DNA of 64,000 nt, taken from Pseudomonas silvicola. GTDB taxonomy: Bacteria > Pseudomonadota > Gammaproteobacteria > Pseudomonadales > Pseudomonadaceae. The notes beneath the pieces are model-generated. The model made no database searches and was not told where the DNA came from. It saw only the letters and a program-made list of their open reading frames with translations. This document shows positions 7,922-16,225 of this stretch, in pieces. The first letter of the stretch is position 1. Every line of letters starts with the position of its first letter. Both the position numbers and the translations under genes were made by a program. The stretch covers positions 5,496,001-5,560,000 of the forward strand of contig NZ_CP093280.1 of NCBI RefSeq assembly GCF_026651855.1, in the 5' to 3' direction.

Positions 7922-9480
7922 GGGTGGCTCGCCGGTTTTTTCAGGAGAAGGGCCAGAGGCAGGCACAGTACCAAGGCGATGCCCAGCAAATAGAAGCACT
8001 CGTTGAAGGTCATCACCGTGGCCTGCCCTGCGATCTGGCTGGCCAGTTGCGCGGTGGCCTTGAGCTGCGCCAAGGCCTGGTCGCCGGTCTGCATCAGAAA
8101 GCTGGCGGTCTGGCCGGCCATGTGGTCCTGGCCAAGGGTACTGTTGGCGGTCAGCGACTCGCGGATCATGGCATCGTGGTAACTGTCGCGCCGGTCGATG
8201 AGCACGCCCATCAGCGCAAGGCCGATGGAGCCGCCCAGGTTGCGCGCCATGTTGTACAGCCCCGCCGCATCACCAGCCTCATGGGTGGCCACCGCGGCCA
8301 TGGACGCCTGGTTGAGCGGCATCATCGCCAGGATCTGGGCAAAACCGCGCAGCAGCTGCGAACCGTAGAAATCGTGGCCCACGCTTTCGCTGGTCAGGCC
8401 GATGTCCAGGGCGCAGCTGATACTGAACATGACCAGGCCGATGATCACCAGCCAGCGGGCGTCGTAACGCTGCAGCAGCGCCGGCAACACCGGCATCAGC
8501 AGGAATGCCGGGAGCCCCGACAGCAGCATGATCGAGCCCGCCTGCTGGGCGTTGTAGCCGGCCACCGTGCCGAGGAACTGGGGCAGCAGGTAGGAGATGC
8601 TGTAGATAGCCGCGCCCACGGTGGAGACAATCAAGATAACGCTGGCATACCGCGGATTGCGCAACAGGCTCAGGCGCACGATCGGCCGCCTGGCGAATAC
8701 CTGCCCCACCGCCACCAGGAAGAACCCGGCCACGCAAAACAGGCTCAGCCAGACGATCATGTGGGACTCGAACCAGTGCTCGCGCTGCCCCTCCTCAAGC
8801 ACCACGGTCAAGGTGCTCAAGCCCAGGGTCAGGCCGAGGATACCCACCCAGTCCGCCTTGATGAATTGCTGCAGGTCAGCCTTTTCCGGGCGCAGGCCAC
8901 TCCACAGCAATGCCACCAGCGCCAGGCTGATGGGCAGGTTGAGGAAAAAGCACCAGCGCCAACTGGCATTCTCGGTCAGCCAGCCGCCCACCACCGGGCC
9001 CATCAACGGCCCCAGCAGCACGGTCAGGCCGAAGATCGACATGCCCACGGACATCTGGTGCCTGGGCAGGCGCGTGCGAATGATGGTTTGCGCGGTGGGA
9101 ATCATCGCACCACCGGCGAAACCCTGGCCGATGCGCCCCAGCACCATGCCCATCAGCGTGGTCGACAGCCCGCAGTACATGGAAAACAGGGTGAAGAAAA
9201 TCGCGTTGCCCATCAGGAACCGGCGCAGGCCGAACACCCGTGTCAGCCAGGCGGCCAGGGGGATCATGACGATTTCGGACATCAGGTAGCCGGTGGAAAT
9301 CCACGTGCCTTCCGTACCGGAAGCGCCGATCTGGCCCTGAATCTGCGGGAGAGCCGAGTTGGTGATGGAGATGTCCAGCGTCGCCAGCAGCGCCCCCAGG
9401 GAACCGGCGGCCACGGCCACCCAGTCACTGAGCGATGCATTGGCCGGCTGTGGCGCCGACGCAGCGATAACCTCAGCCAT
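7918..9480 (-). CDS. DHA2 family MFS multidrug transporter (EmrB/QacA type)
   Basis: 520 residues with about 14 membrane helices. Helix 1 carries LLATLDISITNSALPQI, the motif D1 region (LDxTIVNVALP-like) of 14-helix DHA2 exporters; LIGRIGQGFAGG-type and GPLMGPVVGG motif C sequences follow. It pumps hydrophobic drugs out of the cytoplasm using the proton gradient and works with the membrane-fusion protein encoded just upstream. The start at MAEVIAAS overlaps that gene by 8 bases; the OprM-type gene overlaps its stop. Substrates cannot be predicted. Confidence 0.93.
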   Translation of the reverse strand: MAEVIAASAPQPANASLSDWVAVAAGSLGALLATLDISITNSALPQIQGQIGASGTEGTWISTGYLMSEIVMIPLAAWLTRVFGLRRFLMGNAIFFTLFSMYCGLSTTLMGMVLGRIGQGFAGGAMIPTAQTIIRTRLPRHQMSVGMSIFGLTVLLGPLMGPVVGGWLTENASWRWCFFLNLPISLALVALLWSGLRPEKADLQQFIKADWVGILGLTLGLSTLTVVLEEGQREHWFESHMIVWLSLFCVAGFFLVAVGQVFARRPIVRLSLLRNPRYASVILIVSTVGAAIYSISYLLPQFLGTVAGYNAQQAGSIMLLSGLPAFLLMPVLPALLQRYDARWLVIIGLVMFSISCALDIGLTSESVGHDFYGSQLLRGFAQILAMMPLNQASMAAVATHEAGDAAGLYNMARNLGGSIGLALMGVLIDRRDSYHDAMIRESLTANSTLGQDHMAGQTASFLMQTGDQALAQLKATAQLASQIAGQATVMTFNECFYLLGIALVLCLPLALLLKKPASHP

Positions 9481-10579
9481 GGCTACGCACATCCACGTCG
9501 ACAGTCACCGAGAGACCCGGCACCAGCACGTTGCGCACGTCATCGGGCACGTCCAGGTGGATGCGCACCGGCACCCGCTGGACGATCTTGGTGAAGTTGC
9601 CCGTGGCGTTCTGCGACGGCAACAGGGCGAACTGCGACCCGGTACCCGGCGACAAGCTGTCGATATGCCCCACCAGGTCCTGGCCTGGCAAGGCGTCCAC
9701 GTGCACGGTGACTTGTTGGCCCGGCCGCATGTGGCCGATCTGGGTTTCCTTGAAGTTGGCCGTCAGGTACAGCGCCTGCACGGGCACCACGGTCAGCAGC
9801 CGAGTGCCGGGCTGGGTGAACTGCCCTACCCGCACGCTGCGGTCGGCCACACGGCCGGCCAGGGTGCTGACCACGGTGGTGTCATCGCGGTCCAGTTGCG
9901 ACTGGCGGGCGCTGGCCTGGGCCACCACCAGTTGCGCGCGGGCTTGCTGCAGTTGGGCCTTGAGAATGCCCACCCGGGTCTGCGCCGACTGCACGGCCGC
10001 CTGGCGCGCGGCCTGGCTGGTGCTGGCCTGTGCCAACTTGTTGTTCAGCTCGGCCAGGCGCTCCTCGGTTTCAGCGCCAGATTTGGCCAGGGGCGCATAA
10101 CGTGCCACCTCCGAGCGCGCATGCCGGGTGTCGGCATCGGCGCCCGCCAGCTCCGCCCGGGCCTGGGCAATGCTGGCGTCCTGCTGCACGAGGTCGGCCT
10201 CGGCCTTGGCCACATCGGCCTGGCGCGAGGTCACGGTGGCGAGGGCTTCGTCCAGGGCCGCCTGATATTTGCGTTCATCCAGGCGCACCAGCGGCTGGCC
10301 GATGCTGACGGTCTGGTTGTCGGCCACCAGCACCTCGGTCACGTAGCCGCCCACCTTGGGCGCCACGGTCATGCTGTCGGCCTGCAGGTAGGCGTCATCG
10401 GTGCTTTCAATGAAACGGCCGTGGAACCACCAGTAGCCGCCCCACACCAGGGCCGCCAGCACGATCAGCAACCCAAGGCCCAGCAACACCTTGCGCGGGC
10501 CGGCACGCTGGGGTTCATCCGGGGTTTGTGCCACGGGGGACAGGCGTTCTTGCTGACCGAGGGGACGATCGACGGACAT
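9473..10579 (-). CDS. HlyD/EmrA family periplasmic adaptor subunit
   Basis: 368 residues: a short cytoplasmic tail, one transmembrane helix (VLLGLGLLIVLAALVWGGYWW), then the biotinyl-lipoyl half-motif (STDDAYLQAD, the EmrA signature), a long alpha-helical hairpin, and the barrel domain ending near DVRNVLVPGLSVTVDV. This adaptor joins the inner-membrane pump to the outer-membrane channel. It is the first gene of the emrA-emrB-oprM-like operon, and the TetR gene diverges from it 100 bases away. Confidence 0.93.
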   Translation of the reverse strand: MSVDRPLGQQERLSPVAQTPDEPQRAGPRKVLLGLGLLIVLAALVWGGYWWFHGRFIESTDDAYLQADSMTVAPKVGGYVTEVLVADNQTVSIGQPLVRLDERKYQAALDEALATVTSRQADVAKAEADLVQQDASIAQARAELAGADADTRHARSEVARYAPLAKSGAETEERLAELNNKLAQASTSQAARQAAVQSAQTRVGILKAQLQQARAQLVVAQASARQSQLDRDDTTVVSTLAGRVADRSVRVGQFTQPGTRLLTVVPVQALYLTANFKETQIGHMRPGQQVTVHVDALPGQDLVGHIDSLSPGTGSQFALLPSQNATGNFTKIVQRVPVRIHLDVPDDVRNVLVPGLSVTVDVDVRSHG

Positions 10580-10679
10580 GCCGGGGGCTCCAAAATATTC
10601 CAGTTGATACAAAATGTGACGGTGGCGAATTTATGTCAAGTGATATATTTTGCAGATGACTTTTTACAGGCGCTTTGAC
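10580..10679. promoter_or_regulatory. Divergent promoter region between the efflux operon and its TetR regulator
   Basis: This 100-base AT-rich gap separates the start codons of the EmrA-like gene and the TetR gene. It contains facing CAAAAT and ATTTTG hexamers, near 10608 and 10648, which could be half-sites or promoter elements. I cannot define an operator precisely; the placement follows the usual autoregulated TetR/pump pattern. Confidence 0.45.
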
Positions 10680-11378
10680 ATGGCACGACATCGACCGGCA
10701 AAGGAAGGCGGCTACCAGCGCGGCGAAGAGACCCGCCAGCGCATCATCGAGGCTGCCGTGGGGCTGTTCGCCGAACGCGGTTTCGAGGGCGCGTCTACCC
10801 GCGATATCGCCAATGCAGCCGGGGTCAACGCCCCCGCGCTGCAGTATTACTTCGACAACAAGGAAGGCGTGTACGTTGCCTGCGTCGACTACATCCTCAC
10901 GCACATCTGGGCGCAACTGAGCGGCGTGGTGACCCATGCTGAAACCTTGCTGGCGACACCGGGCGCGACGGACACGAATCTGATCGACGCTTACCTGGCC
11001 ATTCTGGGCGGCTTCGTCGCACTGATCCATGACAACCCGCAGTCCAGCGACTGGCGCCGCTTCATGGCGCGCGAGCAGGCCGGCCTGGGGCCGCCGGCAG
11101 CGTTCGACTTGATGGACCAGGGGCTCAACCTGCGCCTGGGGGCCGTCACGCGTGGCATCGTGGGGCGTTTGACGGGCCGTGACGCCGATGATGAGGTGAC
11201 GATCATTCGGGCGCTGGCTTTCAACAGCCAGGGGATGGTTTTTCGGGTATTGCGCCGGCCGGTGCTGCGGGCGCTGGGGTGGGACAGTATTGATCGGGCG
11301 CGAATGGAGACCGTTCGGTCTATATTGCTGTCGCAGAATCGGTTGACGCTGGAGGCGCTGGTGCGGGAGCGGGGGTGA
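10680..11378 (+). CDS. TetR family regulator with CecR-like C-terminal domain
   Basis: 232 residues. The N-terminal HTH is clear (RQRIIEAAVGLFAERGFEGASTRDIANAAGVNAPALQYYF, read in parts), and the C-terminal half resembles the DUF1956 domain of E. coli CecR (YbiH), which controls efflux genes and senses small molecules. The ATG at 10680 gives a normal N-terminus. It is divergent from the emrA-emrB-oprM-like operon and is its probable repressor. The inducer is unknown. Confidence 0.9.
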   Translation: MARHRPAKEGGYQRGEETRQRIIEAAVGLFAERGFEGASTRDIANAAGVNAPALQYYFDNKEGVYVACVDYILTHIWAQLSGVVTHAETLLATPGATDTNLIDAYLAILGGFVALIHDNPQSSDWRRFMAREQAGLGPPAAFDLMDQGLNLRLGAVTRGIVGRLTGRDADDEVTIIRALAFNSQGMVFRVLRRPVLRALGWDSIDRARMETVRSILLSQNRLTLEALVRERG

Positions 11379-11420
11379 GGGTTTTCAGGGGGGAGTGCTT
11401 GTCTTTGTTGCCATGGCGCT

Positions 11421-11460
11421 CTTGAGATCGTGCGCCGCGCGGGCGGCGCTCGATCGCAAG
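11421..11460. terminator. REP-like palindrome downstream of the TetR gene
   Basis: Arms CTTGAGATCGTGCGCCGC (11421-11438) and GCGGCGCTCGATCGCAAG (11443-11460) pair with two mismatches. The core is the same CGCCGCGCGGGCGGCG palindrome that lies in the 160-bp repeats. It sits between the convergent TetR gene and the ABC ATPase gene and may serve as a bidirectional terminator. Confidence 0.6.
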
Positions 11461-11498
11461 AACGCTAATAGCATCAAGCCCTGCACCCGGCAGCCATC

Positions 11499-12821
11499 CT
11501 ACCCCTCCCCCTCCACATCCTCCAGGCTGAACGTCTCCGTATGGTCATCATACGAAAAAATCTCCGCGTAGCGCCCCCAACTGATCACGCTCTCCAAGGT
11601 CTGCTCCACGAACACTTCGCTCAACGAATCTTCCAGCTCCTGCTCGAACCGCACCCGCGGGGCGCGGTGGCCGCGGCGTTCCTGCAGGATCAAGCGGATA
11701 CGCGCCGCCAGGGGCACGTTGCGCACCAGGTGATCGGCGAATTGCGCCTTGCGTTCCTGGGTGCCGTAGTCGGCGAACAGCTTGCCGGCCTCGGTCAGGC
11801 TGATGTCGGCACCCTTGAGTTCGGCGAAGCCCAGGTGTTCCAGCATTTCAGCCACGGGAAACAGGTCGTCCACCTCCAGCAGCAAACGCTCGGCGACCAC
11901 CGCCATGCCCGCGCGGCCGTGGTAGGGCTCCGCCGCCAGGGCCTCGATCAGGCCAGCCATGAGGTTGGTGGACACGTCCGGCAACTGGCTGCCGACTTTC
12001 AACTCGGCGCGGCCTTTGCTGGCGTCGGCGCTGCGGCGGTCGGTCATCAACGCGTAGATGTCATCGATCATGTTGCGAAAGCGCGGTTCCAGACGGTTGC
12101 GCGGGTGGGCGAACGGCACCTTGATCTGTGCCACCACCCGGCCCGGATTGGAGGACAGCACCAGGATACGGTCGCACATCAGCACCGCTTCCTCGATGTT
12201 GTGGGTGACGATCAGGATCGACTTGATCGGCAGTTGCTTGTCGCTCCACAAGTCGAGCAAATCGGTGCGCAGGGTTTCAGCGGTGAGCACGTCCAGGGCC
12301 GAGAACGGTTCGTCCATCAGCAGCAGCGTCGGGTTGACCACCAGCGCCCGGGCAAAGCCCACGCGCTGGCGCATGCCGCCGGACAGCTCGCGCGGGTAGG
12401 CGTTTTCGAAGCCGTCCAGGCCGATCAGGTCGATGGCAGCCAGCGCCCGCTGGCGTGCCTCCTTGCGCGGGACCTGCAAGGCATGCAAACCGGCCTCCAC
12501 GTTTTCCAGCACCGTCAGCCAGGGGAACAGCGCAAAGGTCTGGAATACCATGGCCACCCCTTCCGCCGGGCCTTCCAACGGCTCGCCACGGTAGCGCACA
12601 TCACCTGCGCTGGGCTCGATCAGGCCGGCGATGATGCGCAGCAACGTTGACTTGCCCGAGCCCGAACGGCCCAGCAACCCCACGATCTCGCCTTCGCGCA
12701 GCACCAGGTCGACGTCGCTCAGTACCTGGTGCGCTTCCTTGCCCTTGCCGAAACCGCGGCTCACGTTGCTCAGGGAAAAAATCGGCGCGCTGTTGCCGGG
12801 GTGTTCATTCAAGGTATTCAT
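11499..12821 (-). CDS. ABC transporter ATP-binding protein, NitT/TauT-like, with AAA-associated C-terminal domain
   Basis: 440 residues. The N-terminal 260 form an ABC ATPase with Walker A GRSGSGKST, signature LSGGMRQR and Walker B LLMDEPFSALD, most like nitrate/sulfonate/bicarbonate importers. The extra 150 or so C-terminal residues (from about LMAGLIEALAAEPYHGRAG) match the AAA-associated domain found on a subset of these ATPases. It follows the permease gene with a 13-base gap and is surely its partner. The substrate is unknown and no periplasmic binding protein is encoded nearby. Confidence 0.92.
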   Translation of the reverse strand: MNTLNEHPGNSAPIFSLSNVSRGFGKGKEAHQVLSDVDLVLREGEIVGLLGRSGSGKSTLLRIIAGLIEPSAGDVRYRGEPLEGPAEGVAMVFQTFALFPWLTVLENVEAGLHALQVPRKEARQRALAAIDLIGLDGFENAYPRELSGGMRQRVGFARALVVNPTLLLMDEPFSALDVLTAETLRTDLLDLWSDKQLPIKSILIVTHNIEEAVLMCDRILVLSSNPGRVVAQIKVPFAHPRNRLEPRFRNMIDDIYALMTDRRSADASKGRAELKVGSQLPDVSTNLMAGLIEALAAEPYHGRAGMAVVAERLLLEVDDLFPVAEMLEHLGFAELKGADISLTEAGKLFADYGTQERKAQFADHLVRNVPLAARIRLILQERRGHRAPRVRFEQELEDSLSEVFVEQTLESVISWGRYAEIFSYDDHTETFSLEDVEGEG

Positions 12822-12834
12822 CTGCGGTTTCCCT

Positions 12835-14574
12835 TCAATTCATGCGCAACTTGTTTTCGGCGATGGCATACAGGGGGCGCCACACCACGCGGTTGAACAG
12901 CACCACGAACAGCGACATCACCACCACCCCCAGGGTGATCTTGGGAAAGTCGCCGGCCGCCGTGGTTTCGGCGATGTAGGCGCCCAACCCATGGGCTACC
13001 ACCTTGTCCTGGCCCCAGGCGACGAACTCCGACACGATGCTGGCGTTCCAGGCCCCGCCCGAGGCGGTAATGGCACCGGTGACGTAGTACGGAAAGATCC
13101 CCGGCAGCATCACCGTGCGCCACCATTGCCAGCCACGAATGTGGAAATTGGCCGCCGCTTCGCGGAAGTCGTTGGGGAACGCGCTGGCCCCGGCGATCAC
13201 GTTGAACAGGATGTACCACTGGGTGCCGAGCACGATCAACGGGCTGAGCCACACGTCCGGGTTCAACTGGTAATGCAGGATAACGATGACAAACACGGGG
13301 AACAGCAGGTTGGCCGGGAACGCGGCGAGAAATTGCGCCAGTGGCTGAACCTTTTCAGCCCATTTGGGCCGCAGGCCGATCATCACCCCCAGCGGTACCC
13401 AGATCAGCGACGCCACGGCGATCAGCAGCATCACCCGCACCAACGTGATCAGGCCCAGGCCCAGCACATGCACGCATTCATCCAGGCCAACCTCGGTGCC
13501 CACGTACGTGATGATATGCCACAAGGCATAGAGGGTCAGCGCGCCGATGGCGCCGTTCCATAGCCAGTCCACCAGTTGCGAGGCGCGTGCGCTGGGTGCG
13601 GCCTTGCGTCGGCTGCGCGGCAGGCTGAAACGCCGGTTGCCCAGGCGCCCGATGGTCCGGGTCACGGGCCGCAGCAGGCGCTGCACCAAGCGCGTGCGCT
13701 GGATCAGGTTCAGTACCCAGGACTCCGGGGCGCCAGCCTGGGAGGCCGTGTTTTCCATGCGGAACTTGTCAGCCCAGGCCACCAGGGGGCGGAACAGGAA
13801 CTGGTCGTAGAGCAGGATCACCACCACCATGGCCAGGATCACATAGCCCACGGCCGCCATGTCGCGCTGCAGAATGGCCGTTGCCAGGTAGGCCCCCACA
13901 CCCGGCAGGGTAATGGTCTGGTCACCCACGGTGATAGCCTCGGAGGCCACCACGAAGAACCAGCCGCCGGACATGCTCATCATCATGTTCCACACCAGGC
14001 CAGGGATGGCGTAGGGCACATCGAGCTTCCAGAACTTCTGCCAGGCCGACAGTTGCAGGTTGCTGGCCACCTCCTCCAGGTCCCGGGGCAGCATGCGCAG
14101 GGACTGGTAGAAGCTGAAGGTCATGTTCCACGCCTGGCTGGTGAAAATGGCGAAAATGGCCGCGCATTCCGCGCCCAGCACCCGCCCGGGGAACAGCAAC
14201 AGGAAGAACGTCACGGTAAACGAGATATACCCCAGCACCGGCACCGACTGCAGGATGTCGAGCACCGGCACCAGCAACTTCTCGGCGCGCCGGCTCTTGG
14301 CGGCCAGGGTGCCGTAGAGCAAGGTAAACACCAGCGACGCGGCCATGGCCGCGAGCATCCGCAGGGTGGTGCGCACGGCGTACTCGGGCAGGTCGGCGGG
14401 GTCCAGGGAAATGGCCTGGCTCTGCAGGGTGGAAATCGGCGCCCAGGTCTGGTGGGCACCGATGGAGAAGAACAGCAGGAAACCGACCACCAGCGGCAGG
14501 GCCATGAGGTCCCAGCGGTTGGGCAGCATTCGCAGCGTGGAAGCCGGAAGGTAGTGGCGCAAGATCTTGTTCAT
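12835..14574 (-). CDS. ABC transporter permease with two fused binding-protein-dependent transport domains
   Basis: 579 residues, about twice the usual length of a NitT/TauT permease. It contains two membrane domains, each with an EAA-like cytoplasmic loop (EEVASNLQLSAWQKFWKLDVPYA and the equivalent REAAANFHIRGWQWWRTVMLPG), so one chain supplies both halves of the channel. The ATG at 14574 (MNKILRHYLP) is preferred; upstream in-frame sequence to 14691 looks non-coding. It is co-transcribed with the downstream ATPase. A fused permease plus a C-terminally extended ATPase without a binding protein is a recurring but poorly characterised arrangement. Confidence 0.92.
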   Translation of the reverse strand: MNKILRHYLPASTLRMLPNRWDLMALPLVVGFLLFFSIGAHQTWAPISTLQSQAISLDPADLPEYAVRTTLRMLAAMAASLVFTLLYGTLAAKSRRAEKLLVPVLDILQSVPVLGYISFTVTFFLLLFPGRVLGAECAAIFAIFTSQAWNMTFSFYQSLRMLPRDLEEVASNLQLSAWQKFWKLDVPYAIPGLVWNMMMSMSGGWFFVVASEAITVGDQTITLPGVGAYLATAILQRDMAAVGYVILAMVVVILLYDQFLFRPLVAWADKFRMENTASQAGAPESWVLNLIQRTRLVQRLLRPVTRTIGRLGNRRFSLPRSRRKAAPSARASQLVDWLWNGAIGALTLYALWHIITYVGTEVGLDECVHVLGLGLITLVRVMLLIAVASLIWVPLGVMIGLRPKWAEKVQPLAQFLAAFPANLLFPVFVIVILHYQLNPDVWLSPLIVLGTQWYILFNVIAGASAFPNDFREAAANFHIRGWQWWRTVMLPGIFPYYVTGAITASGGAWNASIVSEFVAWGQDKVVAHGLGAYIAETTAAGDFPKITLGVVVMSLFVVLFNRVVWRPLYAIAENKLRMN

Positions 14575-14743
14575 GGGGCAGATTCCGGCAGTCGAAGCGT
14601 GGCAAACGGCATCGACGCGGAGTATAGGTTCAGGATTGTTACAGTGGCGCAAAATCAGCGTTGTGTTTGTGCATTGTTCAGGATTGTGCAAAAACAGATC
14701 GCAAGCCAGCCTTGTGGGCCCCTGCTCGTGGTGGCGCAGGCAG

Positions 14744-16039
14744 CTATTTGCGTCGCTCTTGCTCTCGATACTGCTTCAATTCCCCCAACCGCAAGTCTTC
14801 GGGCAACCCTCGCCCACGCTGTTTGCTGTGGCCGATACGCTGGGCGTTGTAGATACCGGTGTGGCCCGACACCAGGTAACTGGCGATACAGGCGATGGCC
14901 GCCAGCGGCCCGATATCGGCACCGAACAGCTCCATGGCCATGATGATGGTGGCGAGCGGCGTGTTGGCGGCGCCGGCGAACACCGCGACGAAACCGATGC
15001 CCGCCAGCATGGCGAAGGGCAGGTGCAGCAACGGCGCCAATGCGTTGCCCAGGGTCGCGCCGATATAGAACAGCGGGGTCACTTCGCCGCCCTTGAAGCC
15101 CGCCCCCAGGGACGCCACGGTGAACGCCAGCTTGCCGAACCAGTCCCAAGGGGCTATCGGCATCTCGAAGGCACGCACGATGCCGGGGATACCCAGGCCG
15201 ATGTAGTCGTAGGCACCCAGCGCCCACACGGCCACGGCAATCACTACCCCGCCGGCGAACGGTCGCAACGGCGGGTAGGCGATGAGCCGCTTGACCAGCG
15301 CGCCCAGGCGGTGGGTGGCGGTGGCGAACAGCAAGCCCGCCAGGCCGAAGATGACCCCGGCGATCAGCACCGCCAGCACGCTCCAGCCCTGCACTGGCGC
15401 GATCTCGCCGATGGCATATTGGGTGTGCTGCACGCCCCACAGCAGCCCCACCTGGTCGGCGACGATGGCGGCTATCATGCAGGGGAACAGTGCGTCATAC
15501 CGCAGGCGCCCGATAGCCAGCACCTCCAGGCCAAACACCGCACCGGCCAGGGGCGTGCCGAACACTGACGCAAAACCGGCACTGATGCCGGCCATGAGAA
15601 TGATGCGCCGGTCTTCGCGGCGCAGGCGCAGCAGATGCGTCAATTGGTCAGCCAGGGCCCCGCCCATCTGCACCGCAGTACCTTCCCGGCCTACCGAAGC
15701 GCCGAACAGGTGCGACACCAGCGTGCCGCCCAGCACCAGCGGGACCATGCGCAGAGGTACCACTTTCCTAGGGTCATGGATCTCGTCGATGAGCAGGTTA
15801 TTCCCTGCCTCCACTGTCTTGCCCAGGCGGTAGTAGATCCAGCCCACCACGAAACCGGCCACTGGCAACAACCCGATCAGCCAGCGGTGGCTTTCGCGCA
15901 CGCCGGTGACGTAGTCCAGGGAAAACAGGAAGAACGCCGAAGCAGAGCCGGCCAGCAGGGCGACCAGGCTGGCGAGCAGCAGCCACTTGCCGATGTAGGG
16001 CAACAGGTCGAGTTGTTCGAAACGTGTGCGTCTGGACAT
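14744..16039 (-). CDS. CLC family fluoride/proton antiporter (EriC-F type)
   Basis: 431 residues with the CLC fold motifs GREGTAVQMG (about residues 117-126, with the gating Glu) and GFKGGEVTPLFYIG. The usual chloride-coordinating GSGIP motif is absent; the equivalent place reads EAGNNLLIDEI (near residue 80), as in the CLC-F branch that exports fluoride. The upstream fluoride riboswitch independently supports fluoride as the substrate. CLC-F proteins exchange cytoplasmic F- for H+ in the inner membrane and protect cells from fluoride. Monocistronic, as far as can be seen. The call would be chloride channel if only the family were considered. Confidence 0.9.
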   Translation of the reverse strand: MSRRTRFEQLDLLPYIGKWLLLASLVALLAGSASAFFLFSLDYVTGVRESHRWLIGLLPVAGFVVGWIYYRLGKTVEAGNNLLIDEIHDPRKVVPLRMVPLVLGGTLVSHLFGASVGREGTAVQMGGALADQLTHLLRLRREDRRIILMAGISAGFASVFGTPLAGAVFGLEVLAIGRLRYDALFPCMIAAIVADQVGLLWGVQHTQYAIGEIAPVQGWSVLAVLIAGVIFGLAGLLFATATHRLGALVKRLIAYPPLRPFAGGVVIAVAVWALGAYDYIGLGIPGIVRAFEMPIAPWDWFGKLAFTVASLGAGFKGGEVTPLFYIGATLGNALAPLLHLPFAMLAGIGFVAVFAGAANTPLATIIMAMELFGADIGPLAAIACIASYLVSGHTGIYNAQRIGHSKQRGRGLPEDLRLGELKQYREQERRK

Positions 16040-16117
16040 GGGTCAGTCACCGGAAAAGAAGTGTGCCTGACCAGAAGGGAGTTATTGCGCGTACGCCTAC
16101 AGCCCCGCTGATCAGGT

Positions 16118-16178
16118 GTCTGCAGGCATCATCAGCTGCGGCCAGCGCGGCGGTTCAGGGAGGAATGCCATCTCCGTT
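16118..16178 (-). ncRNA. Fluoride riboswitch (crcB motif) upstream of the CLC-F gene
   Basis: On the minus strand the 5' leader reads GGAGATGGCATTCCTCC, then CTGAACCGC, a short GC-rich hairpin, and GCTGATGATGCCTGCAG. This follows the crcB/fluoride aptamer plan: GG-G-AUG, a GGCAU strand closed by AUGCC, a small stem GGAG/CUCC, AACCGC, and the invariant CUGAUG before the closing strand. The second stem shows one C-A mismatch by eye. It begins about 140 bases upstream of the CLC-F start codon. Fluoride binding would turn expression on; whether control acts on transcription or translation is not clear from the expression platform. Confidence 0.85.
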
Positions 16179-16225
16179 GGCCATCATAGCCAGATGACCA
16201 GGGGAAGTAAAACCTCCCCTGCCGG

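Noticed and set aside
7837..9594. A 585-codon plus-strand frame
   Set aside because: Antisense to the OprM- and EmrB-like genes, which have clear motifs and overlapping start/stop codons. The translation is His/Gln/Arg-rich, typical of shadows.
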